64,000 bases of DNA from Methanolobus mangrovi (GTDB taxonomy: Archaea; Halobacteriota; Methanosarcinia; Methanosarcinales; Methanosarcinaceae). The notes beneath the pieces are model-generated. The model was not told the origin of the DNA. It worked only from the letters and a program-made list of their open reading frames with translations, and did no database searches. Shown in pieces: positions 19,266 to 27,864 of this stretch (positions are counted from its first letter, which is position 1; each line of letters opens with the position of its first letter). Location: contig NZ_CP133594.1 in NCBI RefSeq assembly GCF_031312535.1, positions 1,674,001 to 1,738,000 of the forward strand, in the 5' to 3' direction. Made by a program: the position numbers and the translations under genes.

Positions 19266-20702
19266 TTATTTGTTCTGTAATTTTACACGCTGGCCAAGTA
19301 TGCATTTTCCTCCCCTATGACCACCTAATGGATTAAAGGTAGTTCCCAGGGAGTTCATACACCTGGCCATAACTGCGGCACCACGTGCAAGACCATCATC
19401 AACGAATACAACATTCTCGTCGATATTGTGGTTGATACCAAGCTCATGAAGGTATTTCAGAATCAGCTTTGGCTTGTTACCGGTTATACCAGCCCTGCCG
19501 GTGACACCTATTGCAGTATCCTCAAAGACAAGACCCTCATCCTGTGCCACTTTGACAAGACGCTGTACTACACGTCCCATGACCTCATCGATGACAGCGA
19601 ACAGGAGCTTCATATTATGTTTCTCATAGATCTCAGCACCAAGTGCCGCTAGCTTATCCATGTCGGAACCATTGTCCCCTACATCACAACCAATGAGTAC
19701 TACATTTATAGCGTCTGCTGCTTCTGAATTTACGGGAACACTACCATATCTTTTACGGCCTTTGGGTACTTTCTCGATGATAATGTAGTTCAATATCTTC
19801 TCAGCATATTCGTTAATGGTCTTTCCCTTCAGTTTAAGCGCAAGACCATCAAGGGACTTGTCATCGGAAATATCAAGTGCAGTACCTTTTTTGGAATCAA
19901 CCTGCCCGGTTCCCTTGATAATAGCATCAGGAATCGCACCGGCGTAACCACAGAAGTTTCCGATGGTCTTTGCATAGGGAAGATCAGGACTGATTATCCT
20001 TCCATCAAGTGTGGTACCAAAGTCCATGGAAATACAGGGATTACGGAAATCCACATCCACCCATTTAGCACCTTCCTTGATTCCTGCCGTTGCAAGTTCT
20101 CCCTCCATTTCGTTGGCAACGATCTCAACACCTGTTGCACCTGTCGGAGGAGTCACACTTGCCACTGCGCCATCGAATATCACTTTTTCAAGTTTGGAAT
20201 ATTTCTGGAACCTGTCAGGGATGTTCGAGATGGACATCGGAGGAGTCATACGGTTTGGAGGCACACCTGCCATCAGGCATCCGTCTGCCAGTGCCTTGAT
20301 GAACTCACCTACTTCATCAGGAGAATCGAAACCAGCAACAACACCTGTTGACCTGACAACGAAATGAACGTCGGTCTTGATGTCAAGATTTGCATCTTTT
20401 ACAGCTCCAAGAAGTGTATTCTTCACCAGCTCTGCGACCGATTCCCTTGTCAGTTCGACACCATTCAGTGTCATTCCAAATACTTCTTCCCCGGGTTTTG
20501 GAGGACGGACATCCCTTGTCATACTAACTGTTTTTTTAACAAGTCTGGTCTTACCGTCTTCCAGATTCGTTGCTGTAAGAATGCATTTAGTAGTTGTGTT
20601 ACCAACTTCCACCGATGCCACGATAAAATATGATTTGGATTTGTCTTTAAGATCGAGTAAACGAACTGAAGGACTTTCTGATATTCTGGGTTTATGTGCC
20701 AT
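19266..20702 (-). CDS. Methanogenesis marker protein 14 (DUF2114)
   Basis: A 478-residue protein of the family found in essentially all methanogens and little else. It has two phosphate-loop-like segments typical of ASKHA-fold ATPases, VEVGNTTTKCIL (about residues 31-42) and SMDFGTTLDGR (about 225-235), and a third glycine-rich one, VVLIGCDVGDNGSD. ASKHA proteins include reductive activases and chaperones, so an ATP-driven activation step in methanogenesis is plausible, but the exact role is unknown. It is only nine bases after a thioredoxin gene on the same strand and almost certainly shares its transcript. The ATG lies after GAGGGA (TGTGAGGGATATAA), a good ribosome site. Confidence 0.93.
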   Translation of the reverse strand: MAHKPRISESPSVRLLDLKDKSKSYFIVASVEVGNTTTKCILTATNLEDGKTRLVKKTVSMTRDVRPPKPGEEVFGMTLNGVELTRESVAELVKNTLLGAVKDANLDIKTDVHFVVRSTGVVAGFDSPDEVGEFIKALADGCLMAGVPPNRMTPPMSISNIPDRFQKYSKLEKVIFDGAVASVTPPTGATGVEIVANEMEGELATAGIKEGAKWVDVDFRNPCISMDFGTTLDGRIISPDLPYAKTIGNFCGYAGAIPDAIIKGTGQVDSKKGTALDISDDKSLDGLALKLKGKTINEYAEKILNYIIIEKVPKGRKRYGSVPVNSEAADAINVVLIGCDVGDNGSDMDKLAALGAEIYEKHNMKLLFAVIDEVMGRVVQRLVKVAQDEGLVFEDTAIGVTGRAGITGNKPKLILKYLHELGINHNIDENVVFVDDGLARGAAVMARCMNSLGTTFNPLGGHRGGKCILGQRVKLQNK

Positions 20703-20711
20703 TTATATCCC

Positions 20712-21104
20712 TCACATGTAAGGCTGAAGTTTCTGGATAATATTCTGCTTTGGAACAGCACCTATTAGCTTGTCAACGAATTTTCCTTCTTTGAAGATCA
20801 GCATTGCAGGGATGCTGGCTATTCCAAAATTAACTGCTGTCATTTTTTCCTCATCTACATTCAACTTGCCAAAAACAACTTTTCCCTGCATTTCCGTAGC
20901 CATTTCATCGAGAACTGGAGAAAGCATTCGGCAAGGTCCGCACCAGGGTGCCCAGCAGTCAACCAGAACTAAAGAGTACTTTGATACGAACTCATCAAAA
21001 GAAGCATCTGTAATTGTGACAGGACTTGAAGGATACTGCTTTTGCTCCAGAGATTGCTTCAGTTCCTGCATCCTTTTTTGCTTTATAGATTCTAAGTCAT
21101 CCAT
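20712..21104 (-). CDS. trxA: Thioredoxin with N-terminal helical extension
   Basis: A 130-residue thioredoxin with the active site WAPWCGPCR (Cys at about 58 and 61) and the cis-proline region IASIPAMLIF. The first 25 residues (DDLESIKQKRMQELKQSLEQ) form a charged helix not found in the minimal fold, and may help binding to a partner. ATG 21104 is used because GGGTGA lies just before it; a GTG three codons upstream would bury that site. It heads an operon with methanogenesis marker 14, so its target may be that protein or the system it activates. A perfect inverted repeat overlaps the likely TATA box. Confidence 0.95.
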   Translation of the reverse strand: MDDLESIKQKRMQELKQSLEQKQYPSSPVTITDASFDEFVSKYSLVLVDCWAPWCGPCRMLSPVLDEMATEMQGKVVFGKLNVDEEKMTAVNFGIASIPAMLIFKEGKFVDKLIGAVPKQNIIQKLQPYM

Positions 21105-21131
21105 TGAATTCACCCTTTTGAGTAGTATTAT

Positions 21132-21157
21132 TGTTTACAGATATTTAACTGTAAACA
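21132..21157 (-). promoter_or_regulatory. Inverted repeat enclosing the likely TATA box of the trx operon
   Basis: Nine-bp perfect arms, TGTTTACAG / CTGTAAACA, surround the 8-base TTAAATAT, which has the sequence of an archaeal TATA box on the minus strand. It lies 28-53 bases before the thioredoxin start. A protein bound here would block TBP, as in typical archaeal repression. The regulator is unknown. Confidence 0.5.
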
Positions 21158-21312
21158 TGATTTGATACATCTATTGGATTTTCTTCTCAGTATCTGTTGT
21201 TAACACATTTAATTGTTTGTATGGTTGTGTGACTACTCCACAACACCCATGTCATCAGGAAACTCCGGCAAAAAGACATAAACAGTATGATGCTAGATTA
21301 GCAGGGATAATA

Positions 21313-22332
21313 ATGGCAAAATGGACACTTGAGAATCTGCTTGGGATTGATCCGCAGGAGTTTGAAATACTGCTCTCAAGGCTTTTTTCTAATATGGGGT
21401 ACAGGACAGAGCTTACCCAATACTCCAGAGACAGGGGAGTTGACATCGTTATTAAGATCGAGAATTTCGGACTCACGCATACATGGCTGGTCCAGGCAAA
21501 GAGATATTCAGGGTCTGTCGGGGTCAAAGAAGTAAGGGAGTACAGCAGTCTCAGATACAGGGACCGCGTGGATGGCGTGATCATAGCTGCAACCTCATCA
21601 TTCACAAAGGAAGCTATGGAAGAAGCAGCAGAACATAACCTCAAACTTATAGATGGAAACCTGCTTGTGGAAATGCTCAACTACTACTTACCGGATGGAT
21701 GTACAGAAGTGGTGAGTGCAGGAAAACAGACCGATAAGGCTTCAGAAGAAATCGGTGGCGGAGCAATCCTCAAAAGAGGAGAAATGGTCCTTGCAAATCA
21801 AATTGTAACAATCGGAAACGAAAAGTTCACCATCACCCTGACAAACAGGAACATATTCCTTAAAAAGGAAAGTTCCGGCTTCTTTTCAAAGAGTTCAGAT
21901 ATTGAAGAGCGAATCGAAATAAAAGAGATATTAGGCATACATACCGAACCAAACAGAGTTATACTGATAACAGGGAACAAAAACCTCAAAATGTATCCCA
22001 TCAGTTCCAGAAGGCTTTCAGAGCTTGTTGAGATATTCCAGAATCTTCGTCCTGAATACCTGAAAGGCGAACATCTGGATCTTTCGTCGAGAAATGGGAC
22101 ACAGCTTACAATACTCACAAACAAGCGAATCATTGTTTCCGATATTTCAGGAGAGATACAGAAGGAGATCATCCACAAGAAGATCGTTGGCGTTGAACTG
22201 AAAGGTGGCTTCCTTAAAAGAGACCAGTTAGTTGTATCAGATAATTCAAATGCTGTGACAAAACATTACCTTGATGTTGATAATCCTATTCTTTGGAAGG
22301 ATATGATTGAACAGTGTGTAAGGACATTATAA
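21313..22332 (+). CDS. Mrr-like restriction endonuclease domain protein with PH-like C-terminal region
   Basis: A 339-residue protein. Residues about 1-120 are an Mrr_cat-type PD-(D/E)xK nuclease domain: RDRGVDIVI supplies the aspartate, LVQAKRYSG the QxK pair, and GYRTELTQYS the preceding strand. Residues about 150-330 look like two beta-rich PH-like modules (EKFTITLTNRNIFLKKES and GTQLTILTNKRIIVSD are similar to each other), of the kind found in membrane-linked bacterial PH proteins. No methyltransferase is nearby, so it is probably not a classical modification-dependent system; a role in defence or repair is inference. Start: ATG 21313 after AGGGAT. The longer reading from 21217 is unlike the family. 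Confidence 0.78.
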   Translation: MAKWTLENLLGIDPQEFEILLSRLFSNMGYRTELTQYSRDRGVDIVIKIENFGLTHTWLVQAKRYSGSVGVKEVREYSSLRYRDRVDGVIIAATSSFTKEAMEEAAEHNLKLIDGNLLVEMLNYYLPDGCTEVVSAGKQTDKASEEIGGGAILKRGEMVLANQIVTIGNEKFTITLTNRNIFLKKESSGFFSKSSDIEERIEIKEILGIHTEPNRVILITGNKNLKMYPISSRRLSELVEIFQNLRPEYLKGEHLDLSSRNGTQLTILTNKRIIVSDISGEIQKEIIHKKIVGVELKGGFLKRDQLVVSDNSNAVTKHYLDVDNPILWKDMIEQCVRTL

Positions 22333-22344
22333 CTTTGTCATGAC

Positions 22345-22370
22345 ACTTCACAAGCGTGAAGTCTATATAA
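22345..22370 (+). promoter_or_regulatory. Promoter with flanking inverted repeat for the copper operon
   Basis: ACTTCAC-AAGC-GTGAAGT (22345-22362) is a perfect 7-bp inverted repeat directly abutting the TATA box CTATATAA (22363-22370). TATA spacing puts the transcript start near 22392, just before the chaperone ATG at 22409. The repeat occupies the TFB-recognition position, a good site for activator or repressor binding. Confidence 0.5.
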
Positions 22371-22408
22371 TTGACGCATCAAATTGATATAGCCAGGAGA
22401 AATAAAAA

Positions 22409-22618
22409 ATGGTTACAGAAACAATCAAAATCGAAGGCATGATGTGCGGACACTGTCAGGCAAATGTTGAAAAATCCATTGGCGCAATTGCCGGAGTCAG
22501 TGAAGTAAAGGTTGACCTTGCGGCAAAGCAGGCAACAGTTACCTTTGATGCTTCCGTTGCAAACCTTGATGCTATCAAGGCAGCTGTAGCAGATGCAGGT
22601 TACACTGTTGTAGCCTGA
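22409..22618 (+). CDS. copZ: Heavy-metal-associated domain copper chaperone
   Basis: A 69-residue single HMA domain with the metal site [15 protein letters not shown] (Cys13 and Cys16) and the ferredoxin-like beta-alpha-beta-beta-alpha-beta pattern. Such proteins bind Cu(I) and pass it to a P-type ATPase. AGGAGA lies before the ATG, and the copper ATPase follows 52 bases later, which supports the assignment. The site has Met-x-Cys-x-x-Cys as in CopZ/Atx1. Mercury or another soft metal is possible but less likely given the ATPase type. Confidence 0.9.
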   Translation: MVTETIKIEGMMCGHCQANVEKSIGAIAGVSEVKVDLAAKQATVTFDASVANLDAIKAAVADAGYTVVA

Positions 22619-22670
22619 TGTATTGAAGTATACTCGAAAATACCCCTTTTCTTTTACTTTTTCCAACAAC

Positions 22671-25436
22671 ATGAAAGCAGATATCAAAGTCTATGGCATG
22701 ACATGCATGCATTGTCATAAACGTGTGACTGATACAATATCAGCCCTCGAGGGTGTTAATTCTGTTGAAGTCAGCCTTGAGGATGAAAAAGCATCCGTGG
22801 AATTCGATGCTGAAAGGATTGGCCTTGAGGAGATTAAAAAGGCAGTTACAAACGCAGGATATGAAGTTGGTGAAGATGCCTGTCATATCCCTGAGGAAAG
22901 TGAGGCTGCATGTCCCATCATAATTGATGACATGGAACCGGAAGAAAGCAAACCTGAACCGGGAACTGTTAAGGATATTGCCTTCAAGGTATCAGGAATG
23001 CAATGTTCTGCCTGCGCACAGAATATAGAAAAAGCCCTGAATAAACAGGACGGAGTGATATCTGCTTCAGTGAACCTGCCTATGGAAAGGGCTTCTGTCA
23101 GCTATGATCCTGCACTCATAAATCCTGAAGAGATGGAAAAGATTATTGATTCCATCGGTTATCATGTTGTAAAGGACAGGATAGTTCTTGAGATAGGTGG
23201 AATGACATGTGCCGCCTGTTCCCAGAACGTTGAAAAGGTCCTCAAGAGACTGAAAGGTGTCAGCTCAGCAAGTGTCAATATCACCACAGGAAGGGCACAT
23301 GTGGAGTATAATTCATCCCTTGTCTCGATAGATGAGATAAGAAAAGCCGTGGATGGTATAGGATATTCAGCTTCTCTTCCTGCCGACAGGAAGGAATCGG
23401 AAGACAGGGAAAGGAAAGAAAGGGAACAGGAGATCAGACAGCAAAGGAATAACCTGCTCATCTCTATTGCAGTCCTTATCCCGATAATGCTTGGGAATAT
23501 GAGAATGATGTTCCCGGGTTTGTTCGGATTTGCACCAGCCTTGCTTTCCGACAGGAACGTATTGTTCCTGCTGGCAACCATAGTGATGGTTTTCCCCGGA
23601 AGACAGTTCTTCATCGGAACATACCGTGGTCTGAAACATGGTGTAACTGACATGAACCTGCTGATAGCCACCGGTACCGGGGCGGCTTACGTCATCAGTA
23701 TTGCAGCAAGTTACCTTAATCTCGGTCCCGGCTACGAACATGTATATTACGACACGGCAGTAATGCTTATCACTTTCATCGTTTTCGGAAGATACCTGGA
23801 GGCAAGAGCAAAGGGAAGAACATCCGAATCCATTAAGAAACTCATCGGCCTTCAGGCAAAGACAGCACGCATCATCGTTGCCGGCGAAGAGAAGGAAGTA
23901 CCTGTGGAAGACGTACAGGTAGATGATATCGTCTTTGTAAGACCCGGAGAAAAGGCACCTGTAGATGGTGTTATTGTCGAAGGCTCTTCTGCCATGGATG
24001 AGTCAATGATAACAGGTGAGAGCATACCCGTGGAAAAGAACGTTGGCGATATGGTCATCGGGTCCACGCTTAACAAATCAGGAGCATTGAAATTCAGAGC
24101 CACCAACGTTGGTGCTGATACCGCCCTTGCAAGGATTATCGAACTCGTGGAAAATGCCCAGAATTCCAAAGCACCCATACAGCGTATCGCCGATGTGGTT
24201 GCCGGTCATTTCATTCTTATAGTACATGTTATTGCACTTGCAGCATTCGTCTTCTGGTACTTCATCGGGTATGAGATGTTCGATGTTGCAATGCATTCAG
24301 GAATAGCAAGTCCGTTCCTGTTCTCTTTGCTTATTTCCATCACAGTGCTTGTAATATCGTGTCCATGCGCCGTGGGACTTGCGACACCTGCTGCTATTAT
24401 GGTGGGTACTGGAAAAGGAGCTGAGAACGGTATACTCATAAAAGGTGGTGAAGCCCTTGAGAGAACACTGAAGATAGACACCATTGTGTTCGACAAGACA
24501 GGAACTCTCACAAAAGGCAAACCGGAGCTTACAGATATTGTACTAACTGCCGGTCATGACAAAGACGAAGTACTTGCAATTGCTGCAAGTGCTGAAAAAG
24601 GCTCAGAGCATCCCCTTGGAGAAGCCATTGTGAAGGCAGCCGAGGAAAAGAAACTGGAAATAATGAATGTAGATACTTTCAACTCCATTGCAGGACACGG
24701 TGTTGAAGCTACTATCGAAGGCAAGCGGATTCTTCTGGGAACCCGCAAGCTCATGGAAGACAATGATGTTGATACCGTATCGCTAATCGAGAACATGGAA
24801 AGCCTTGAAGCACAAGGCAAGACGGCCATGATAGTTGCAGAGGAAGGACAAGCTATCGGCCTGGTTGCCGTTGCTGACACCCTCAAGGAAAACTCCAAAG
24901 AAGCCGTTGAAAAGCTACAGAGTATGGACATCGAGGTTGTGATGATAACAGGAGACAACCGCAGGACAGCAGATGCCATAGCATCCCAGCTTAGCATCAG
25001 GAGAGTGCTGTCTGAAGTGCTTCCCGGTGACAAGGCATCAGAGATCAGGAAGCTTCAGGACGAAGGTAGGATCGTTGCAATGGTGGGAGACGGCATCAAT
25101 GATGCACCTGCACTCACTCAATCTGACATCGGTATTGCAATGGGAGCAGGAACCGATGTTGCAATGGAATCCGCACAGATAGTCCTGATAAAGAACGACC
25201 TGAGAGATGTGCTTGCATCCATAAGGTTAAGCCGCCTGACCATGAACAAGATCAAGCAGAACCTGTTCTGGGCATTCGGTTACAACAGCGTTGGCATCCC
25301 GCTTGCAGCCGGCATACTGTATCCGTTCATCACCAAGATAGTAATCAGCCCTGAACTTGCAGCGGCTTTCATGGCTATGAGCTCTGTATCGGTCACAACC
25401 AATTCCCTGCTTATGAAACGCAGCAGGATAAAATAA
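22671..25436 (+). CDS. copA: Cu(I)-exporting P1B-type ATPase with three N-terminal HMA domains
   Basis: A 921-residue P1B-1 ATPase that would export Cu(I). Three HMA domains carry GMTCMHC (residues about 9-15), GMQCSAC (about 108) and GMTCAAC (about 178). Eight membrane helices follow, with the ion-binding CPC in [12 protein letters not shown], the actuator TGES, the phosphorylation site [11 protein letters not shown] in SEHPLGEAI, and the hinge [12 protein letters not shown] in [10 protein letters not shown] and MSS in MAMSSVSV mark a Cu(I) rather than Zn/Cd transporter. ATG 22671 opens directly into the first HMA strand; the TTG at 22623 gives an unlikely extension. Cotranscribed with the chaperone and the small membrane protein behind it. 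Confidence 0.95.
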   Translation: MKADIKVYGMTCMHCHKRVTDTISALEGVNSVEVSLEDEKASVEFDAERIGLEEIKKAVTNAGYEVGEDACHIPEESEAACPIIIDDMEPEESKPEPGTVKDIAFKVSGMQCSACAQNIEKALNKQDGVISASVNLPMERASVSYDPALINPEEMEKIIDSIGYHVVKDRIVLEIGGMTCAACSQNVEKVLKRLKGVSSASVNITTGRAHVEYNSSLVSIDEIRKAVDGIGYSASLPADRKESEDRERKEREQEIRQQRNNLLISIAVLIPIMLGNMRMMFPGLFGFAPALLSDRNVLFLLATIVMVFPGRQFFIGTYRGLKHGVTDMNLLIATGTGAAYVISIAASYLNLGPGYEHVYYDTAVMLITFIVFGRYLEARAKGRTSESIKKLIGLQAKTARIIVAGEEKEVPVEDVQVDDIVFVRPGEKAPVDGVIVEGSSAMDESMITGESIPVEKNVGDMVIGSTLNKSGALKFRATNVGADTALARIIELVENAQNSKAPIQRIADVVAGHFILIVHVIALAAFVFWYFIGYEMFDVAMHSGIASPFLFSLLISITVLVISCPCAVGLATPAAIMVGTGKGAENGILIKGGEALERTLKIDTIVFDKTGTLTKGKPELTDIVLTAGHDKDEVLAIAASAEKGSEHPLGEAIVKAAEEKKLEIMNVDTFNSIAGHGVEATIEGKRILLGTRKLMEDNDVDTVSLIENMESLEAQGKTAMIVAEEGQAIGLVAVADTLKENSKEAVEKLQSMDIEVVMITGDNRRTADAIASQLSIRRVLSEVLPGDKASEIRKLQDEGRIVAMVGDGINDAPALTQSDIGIAMGAGTDVAMESAQIVLIKNDLRDVLASIRLSRLTMNKIKQNLFWAFGYNSVGIPLAAGILYPFITKIVISPELAAAFMAMSSVSVTTNSLLMKRSRIK

Positions 25437-25448
25437 GGAGATGGTCAC

Positions 25449-25694
25449 ATGAATAAAGTTTCAGGGAACAATACAGGAAAATACACACTTATCGCAAGCA
25501 TAGCTTCATCACTTTTGCTTGTGATCGTTTTTACAGTACTTTCTTTCAGTGTGAACAGTTCCAGAACAATACCACTATACAGTCAGGTGGATATCATTGC
25601 GGGCATGGTCTTTGTGTTCATTCTGAGTATGATAGTAGCGGCCTCGGTGTGGCCTGGAATTATTGAGAAAAGAGCAAAGAACAACTCTAAATAA
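25449..25694 (+). CDS. Small two-helix membrane protein of the copper operon
   Basis: An 81-residue protein with two membrane helices (about residues 13-34 and 46-68) and a basic end (EKRAKNNSK), so both termini are probably cytoplasmic. It starts 12 bases after copA behind AAGGAGATGG and must be on the same transcript. No cysteine or histidine cluster is present, so it is not an obvious metal binder. It might stabilise the ATPase, as small proteins do for other P-type pumps; that is inference. Confidence 0.65.
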   Translation: MNKVSGNNTGKYTLIASIASSLLLVIVFTVLSFSVNSSRTIPLYSQVDIIAGMVFVFILSMIVAASVWPGIIEKRAKNNSK

Positions 25695-25712
25695 AAAGAT
25701 CAGAGGAAAAAA

Positions 25713-26696
25713 TCATTCCTCTAGATCTATATGTGGATTGATGTCGCACCCAGTACATGGCAGGCACATCGTATCAAAAGTATCGGCGCGCAGACCATAC
25801 TCATCCAGTTTTTCCTTCAGGAAACGGTTTAGATGCAGCAACCTTTCTGCAGATGGCCTCTCTATTGTGACCTCACCCTGACGCAACGGATGTCTGGCGG
25901 CTGCCCTGAGAATTGGCACAACTCCTATTGATACGAGTTCCTCAATACCTTTCTCTGCGGACTCATCTGTTTCACCAAGACCTATTATGAAATTGGAGCA
26001 GACCTTGTTCTTTCCGAATATCTCGACTCCTTGCCTTAATGCATCAAGCAGGAATTCAAGGTCCTGGTCAGGACAGACCTTTGCATGAATCTCACGGTCC
26101 ATGGTCTCAACATTGTATTTTAGCTCGCTTGCACCAGCCGCCTTGAGTCTGCGGGTGGAGTCTTCGGTCGGATATACTGAAACACCGATAGGAACATTGT
26201 ATAGTTCCCGAAGCCTGCGGATGAGTTCTTCAGCCCTGTCAACCTCGTCCTCCGCGGAGACTTCAACGCCTGACGTAATGGAGATTGCATTCATCCTGCC
26301 GGTTTTGTGGGCATCTTCGATCATCTTTAGCATCTGATCCATGGTCTTGACCTTGCCCCCAAGCTTTGGAACAGGACAGAACTTACAGTCAAAGATACAT
26401 TTCTCACACATGGTGATGAAAGCCTGATCCGGGCAGTGGATGAGTTCTTCTTCAATACTGCCTCTTGCGATCTCAACACCGTCCTTTCTTATCACAAGTT
26501 CCCCATCTTCGATTTCTGCATTTAATGGGGATTCTTTTTTAACAGCGAGACGCACACGGTGCCCTCCTGAATTGAAAAAGAAGGCAACATTGCCGGCTCC
26601 CGGTCCGGCTGTAGGAATGGTTAACCAATGGATAAGAGCAGGGTCCATATTTACGGAACCTACCGAGATGAGCTGTGCTTTGGTTTCTGGTTTCAT
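25713..26696 (-). CDS. Radical SAM protein with a second C-terminal CxxCxxC motif
   Basis: A 327-residue radical SAM enzyme with the cluster motif CIFDCKFC (CxxxCxxC, about residues 100-107), then the SAM-binding strand YNVETMDREI and GLGETDES. After the barrel, MCLPCTGCD carries CxxCxxC, which could hold an auxiliary iron-sulfur cluster. A 90-residue N-terminal domain precedes the barrel. The overall look is biotin-synthase-like, but no substrate can be named. GGAG precedes the ATG. It follows the sulfite-reductase-like gene by about 50 bases on the same strand, probably as an operon, and converges with the copper operon. I could not match it to lipoyl synthase or a marker protein. Confidence 0.8.
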   Translation of the reverse strand: MKPETKAQLISVGSVNMDPALIHWLTIPTAGPGAGNVAFFFNSGGHRVRLAVKKESPLNAEIEDGELVIRKDGVEIARGSIEEELIHCPDQAFITMCEKCIFDCKFCPVPKLGGKVKTMDQMLKMIEDAHKTGRMNAISITSGVEVSAEDEVDRAEELIRRLRELYNVPIGVSVYPTEDSTRRLKAAGASELKYNVETMDREIHAKVCPDQDLEFLLDALRQGVEIFGKNKVCSNFIIGLGETDESAEKGIEELVSIGVVPILRAAARHPLRQGEVTIERPSAERLLHLNRFLKEKLDEYGLRADTFDTMCLPCTGCDINPHIDLEE

Positions 26697-26748
26697 GAAT
26701 TCTCCGTTACCAAATGTATGGCCGTTTTTACTAATATACCTATACAGG

Positions 26749-27615
26749 CTATTTTTGCCGGGAATACTTTATTGTTTCCCCAAACTGATCCAGACCACAG
26801 CGGTCAATGACATCGCCAAGCCTTTCCCCTTCAAGAGCATTTTCGCGATAATAGTCAATGGTCTTTTCAAGAATATCAAATACAACTTCCTCGTTGCCTG
26901 TTCTAAAAAACATATCACCCATACGTGGCCTTTTACCCACCTTGCCACCAACAAATATCGTGTATCCCTGCCCCTTTACCTGCATGGCATCTTTGCGGCA
27001 GGCTTTCACGCATAAACCGCATGATACACATTTGTGCATGTCAAGATACAGGCTTCCATTATCTATTGTAATGGCAGACATCTCGCAGGCTTTCTCACAC
27101 AGCCTGCACATGACACAGTTTTCTTCAATGAAGACAGGGTCTGTAAAACCCATGATACCAAAGTCGTTTTCCTGAACTTTCAGGCAGGATGCGGGACAAC
27201 CGGTGACTGCTATTTTGAACTTATATGGAACCGGTTTTCCAAAGTAGAGCTTATCTATTTTTTCGCATATTCCCTGACAGTCGATAAGACCGCGTTTGCA
27301 CACCCTGTCACCCTGACATGCCACAACCGCTCTTATCTTTTTACCGGAGGCTCCGGGACCAATTCCCGCAGAGTTCATTTGCTCACTGGCAGCATCTGTG
27401 TTTTCAAGATGAACGAACGGTATCTCTATGCCCTGGCGTGAGGTTACGTGTACATAACCCTTACCATACCGGTCAGCAGCATCGGCTACTGCCCTGAGAT
27501 AGTCGGATGTCAGATTGCCGCCTGCTGCATGCAAGCGCATGGAAAAGTAGTCATCCTGCCTCTGGGAAAGGAAACCTTTGTCCTTGAGCAGGTCTTTATC
27601 TGTATTTTTTGCCAT
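26749..27615 (-). CDS. Small dissimilatory sulfite reductase-like protein (Dsr-LP) with two ferredoxin clusters
   Basis: A 288-residue protein of the group of short sulfite/nitrite reductase-like proteins found in methanogens. The siroheme/[4Fe-4S] ligands appear as CQGDRVC (CX5C) and CPASC (CX3C). An inserted ferredoxin domain has two full motifs, CVMCRLCEKAC and CVSCGLCVKAC. It is too short to be a complete assimilatory enzyme, which has about 500-600 residues. The N-terminal half-domain has RLHAAGGNLTSDYLR and the arginine SRQGIEIPFVH. Sulfite, nitrite or another substrate is possible. ATG 27615 is used; a GTG nine bases upstream also fits. It shares a 250-base divergent region with a YHS-ferredoxin-FrhB protein. 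Confidence 0.86.
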   Translation of the reverse strand: MAKNTDKDLLKDKGFLSQRQDDYFSMRLHAAGGNLTSDYLRAVADAADRYGKGYVHVTSRQGIEIPFVHLENTDAASEQMNSAGIGPGASGKKIRAVVACQGDRVCKRGLIDCQGICEKIDKLYFGKPVPYKFKIAVTGCPASCLKVQENDFGIMGFTDPVFIEENCVMCRLCEKACEMSAITIDNGSLYLDMHKCVSCGLCVKACRKDAMQVKGQGYTIFVGGKVGKRPRMGDMFFRTGNEEVVFDILEKTIDYYRENALEGERLGDVIDRCGLDQFGETIKYSRQK

Positions 27616-27864
27616 TTGGGTCACTTTCTGTTCCAGTTAATATGGAATTTACTTGAAACGCCTTTTAATGCGGAGGAAATAATTAAGGCTGTAATATTGA
27701 ATTAAATGTGGTAAAAATGTTTTGGAACAAAATTGAGAAAAAAAGAATATAATGAATAATCATAATGCTAAGAACTTTAATGATTATATTGTTCAATTTT
27801 TGTTTTATACTATAAGAACAATGTAGCATTCCTACAAGGACATCCGTGATCCTGGGAGATTGAG

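Noticed and set aside
26749-27615. Complete assimilatory sulfite or nitrite reductase
   Set aside because: The protein is about half the length and has inserted ferredoxin motifs; it fits the small Dsr-like group.
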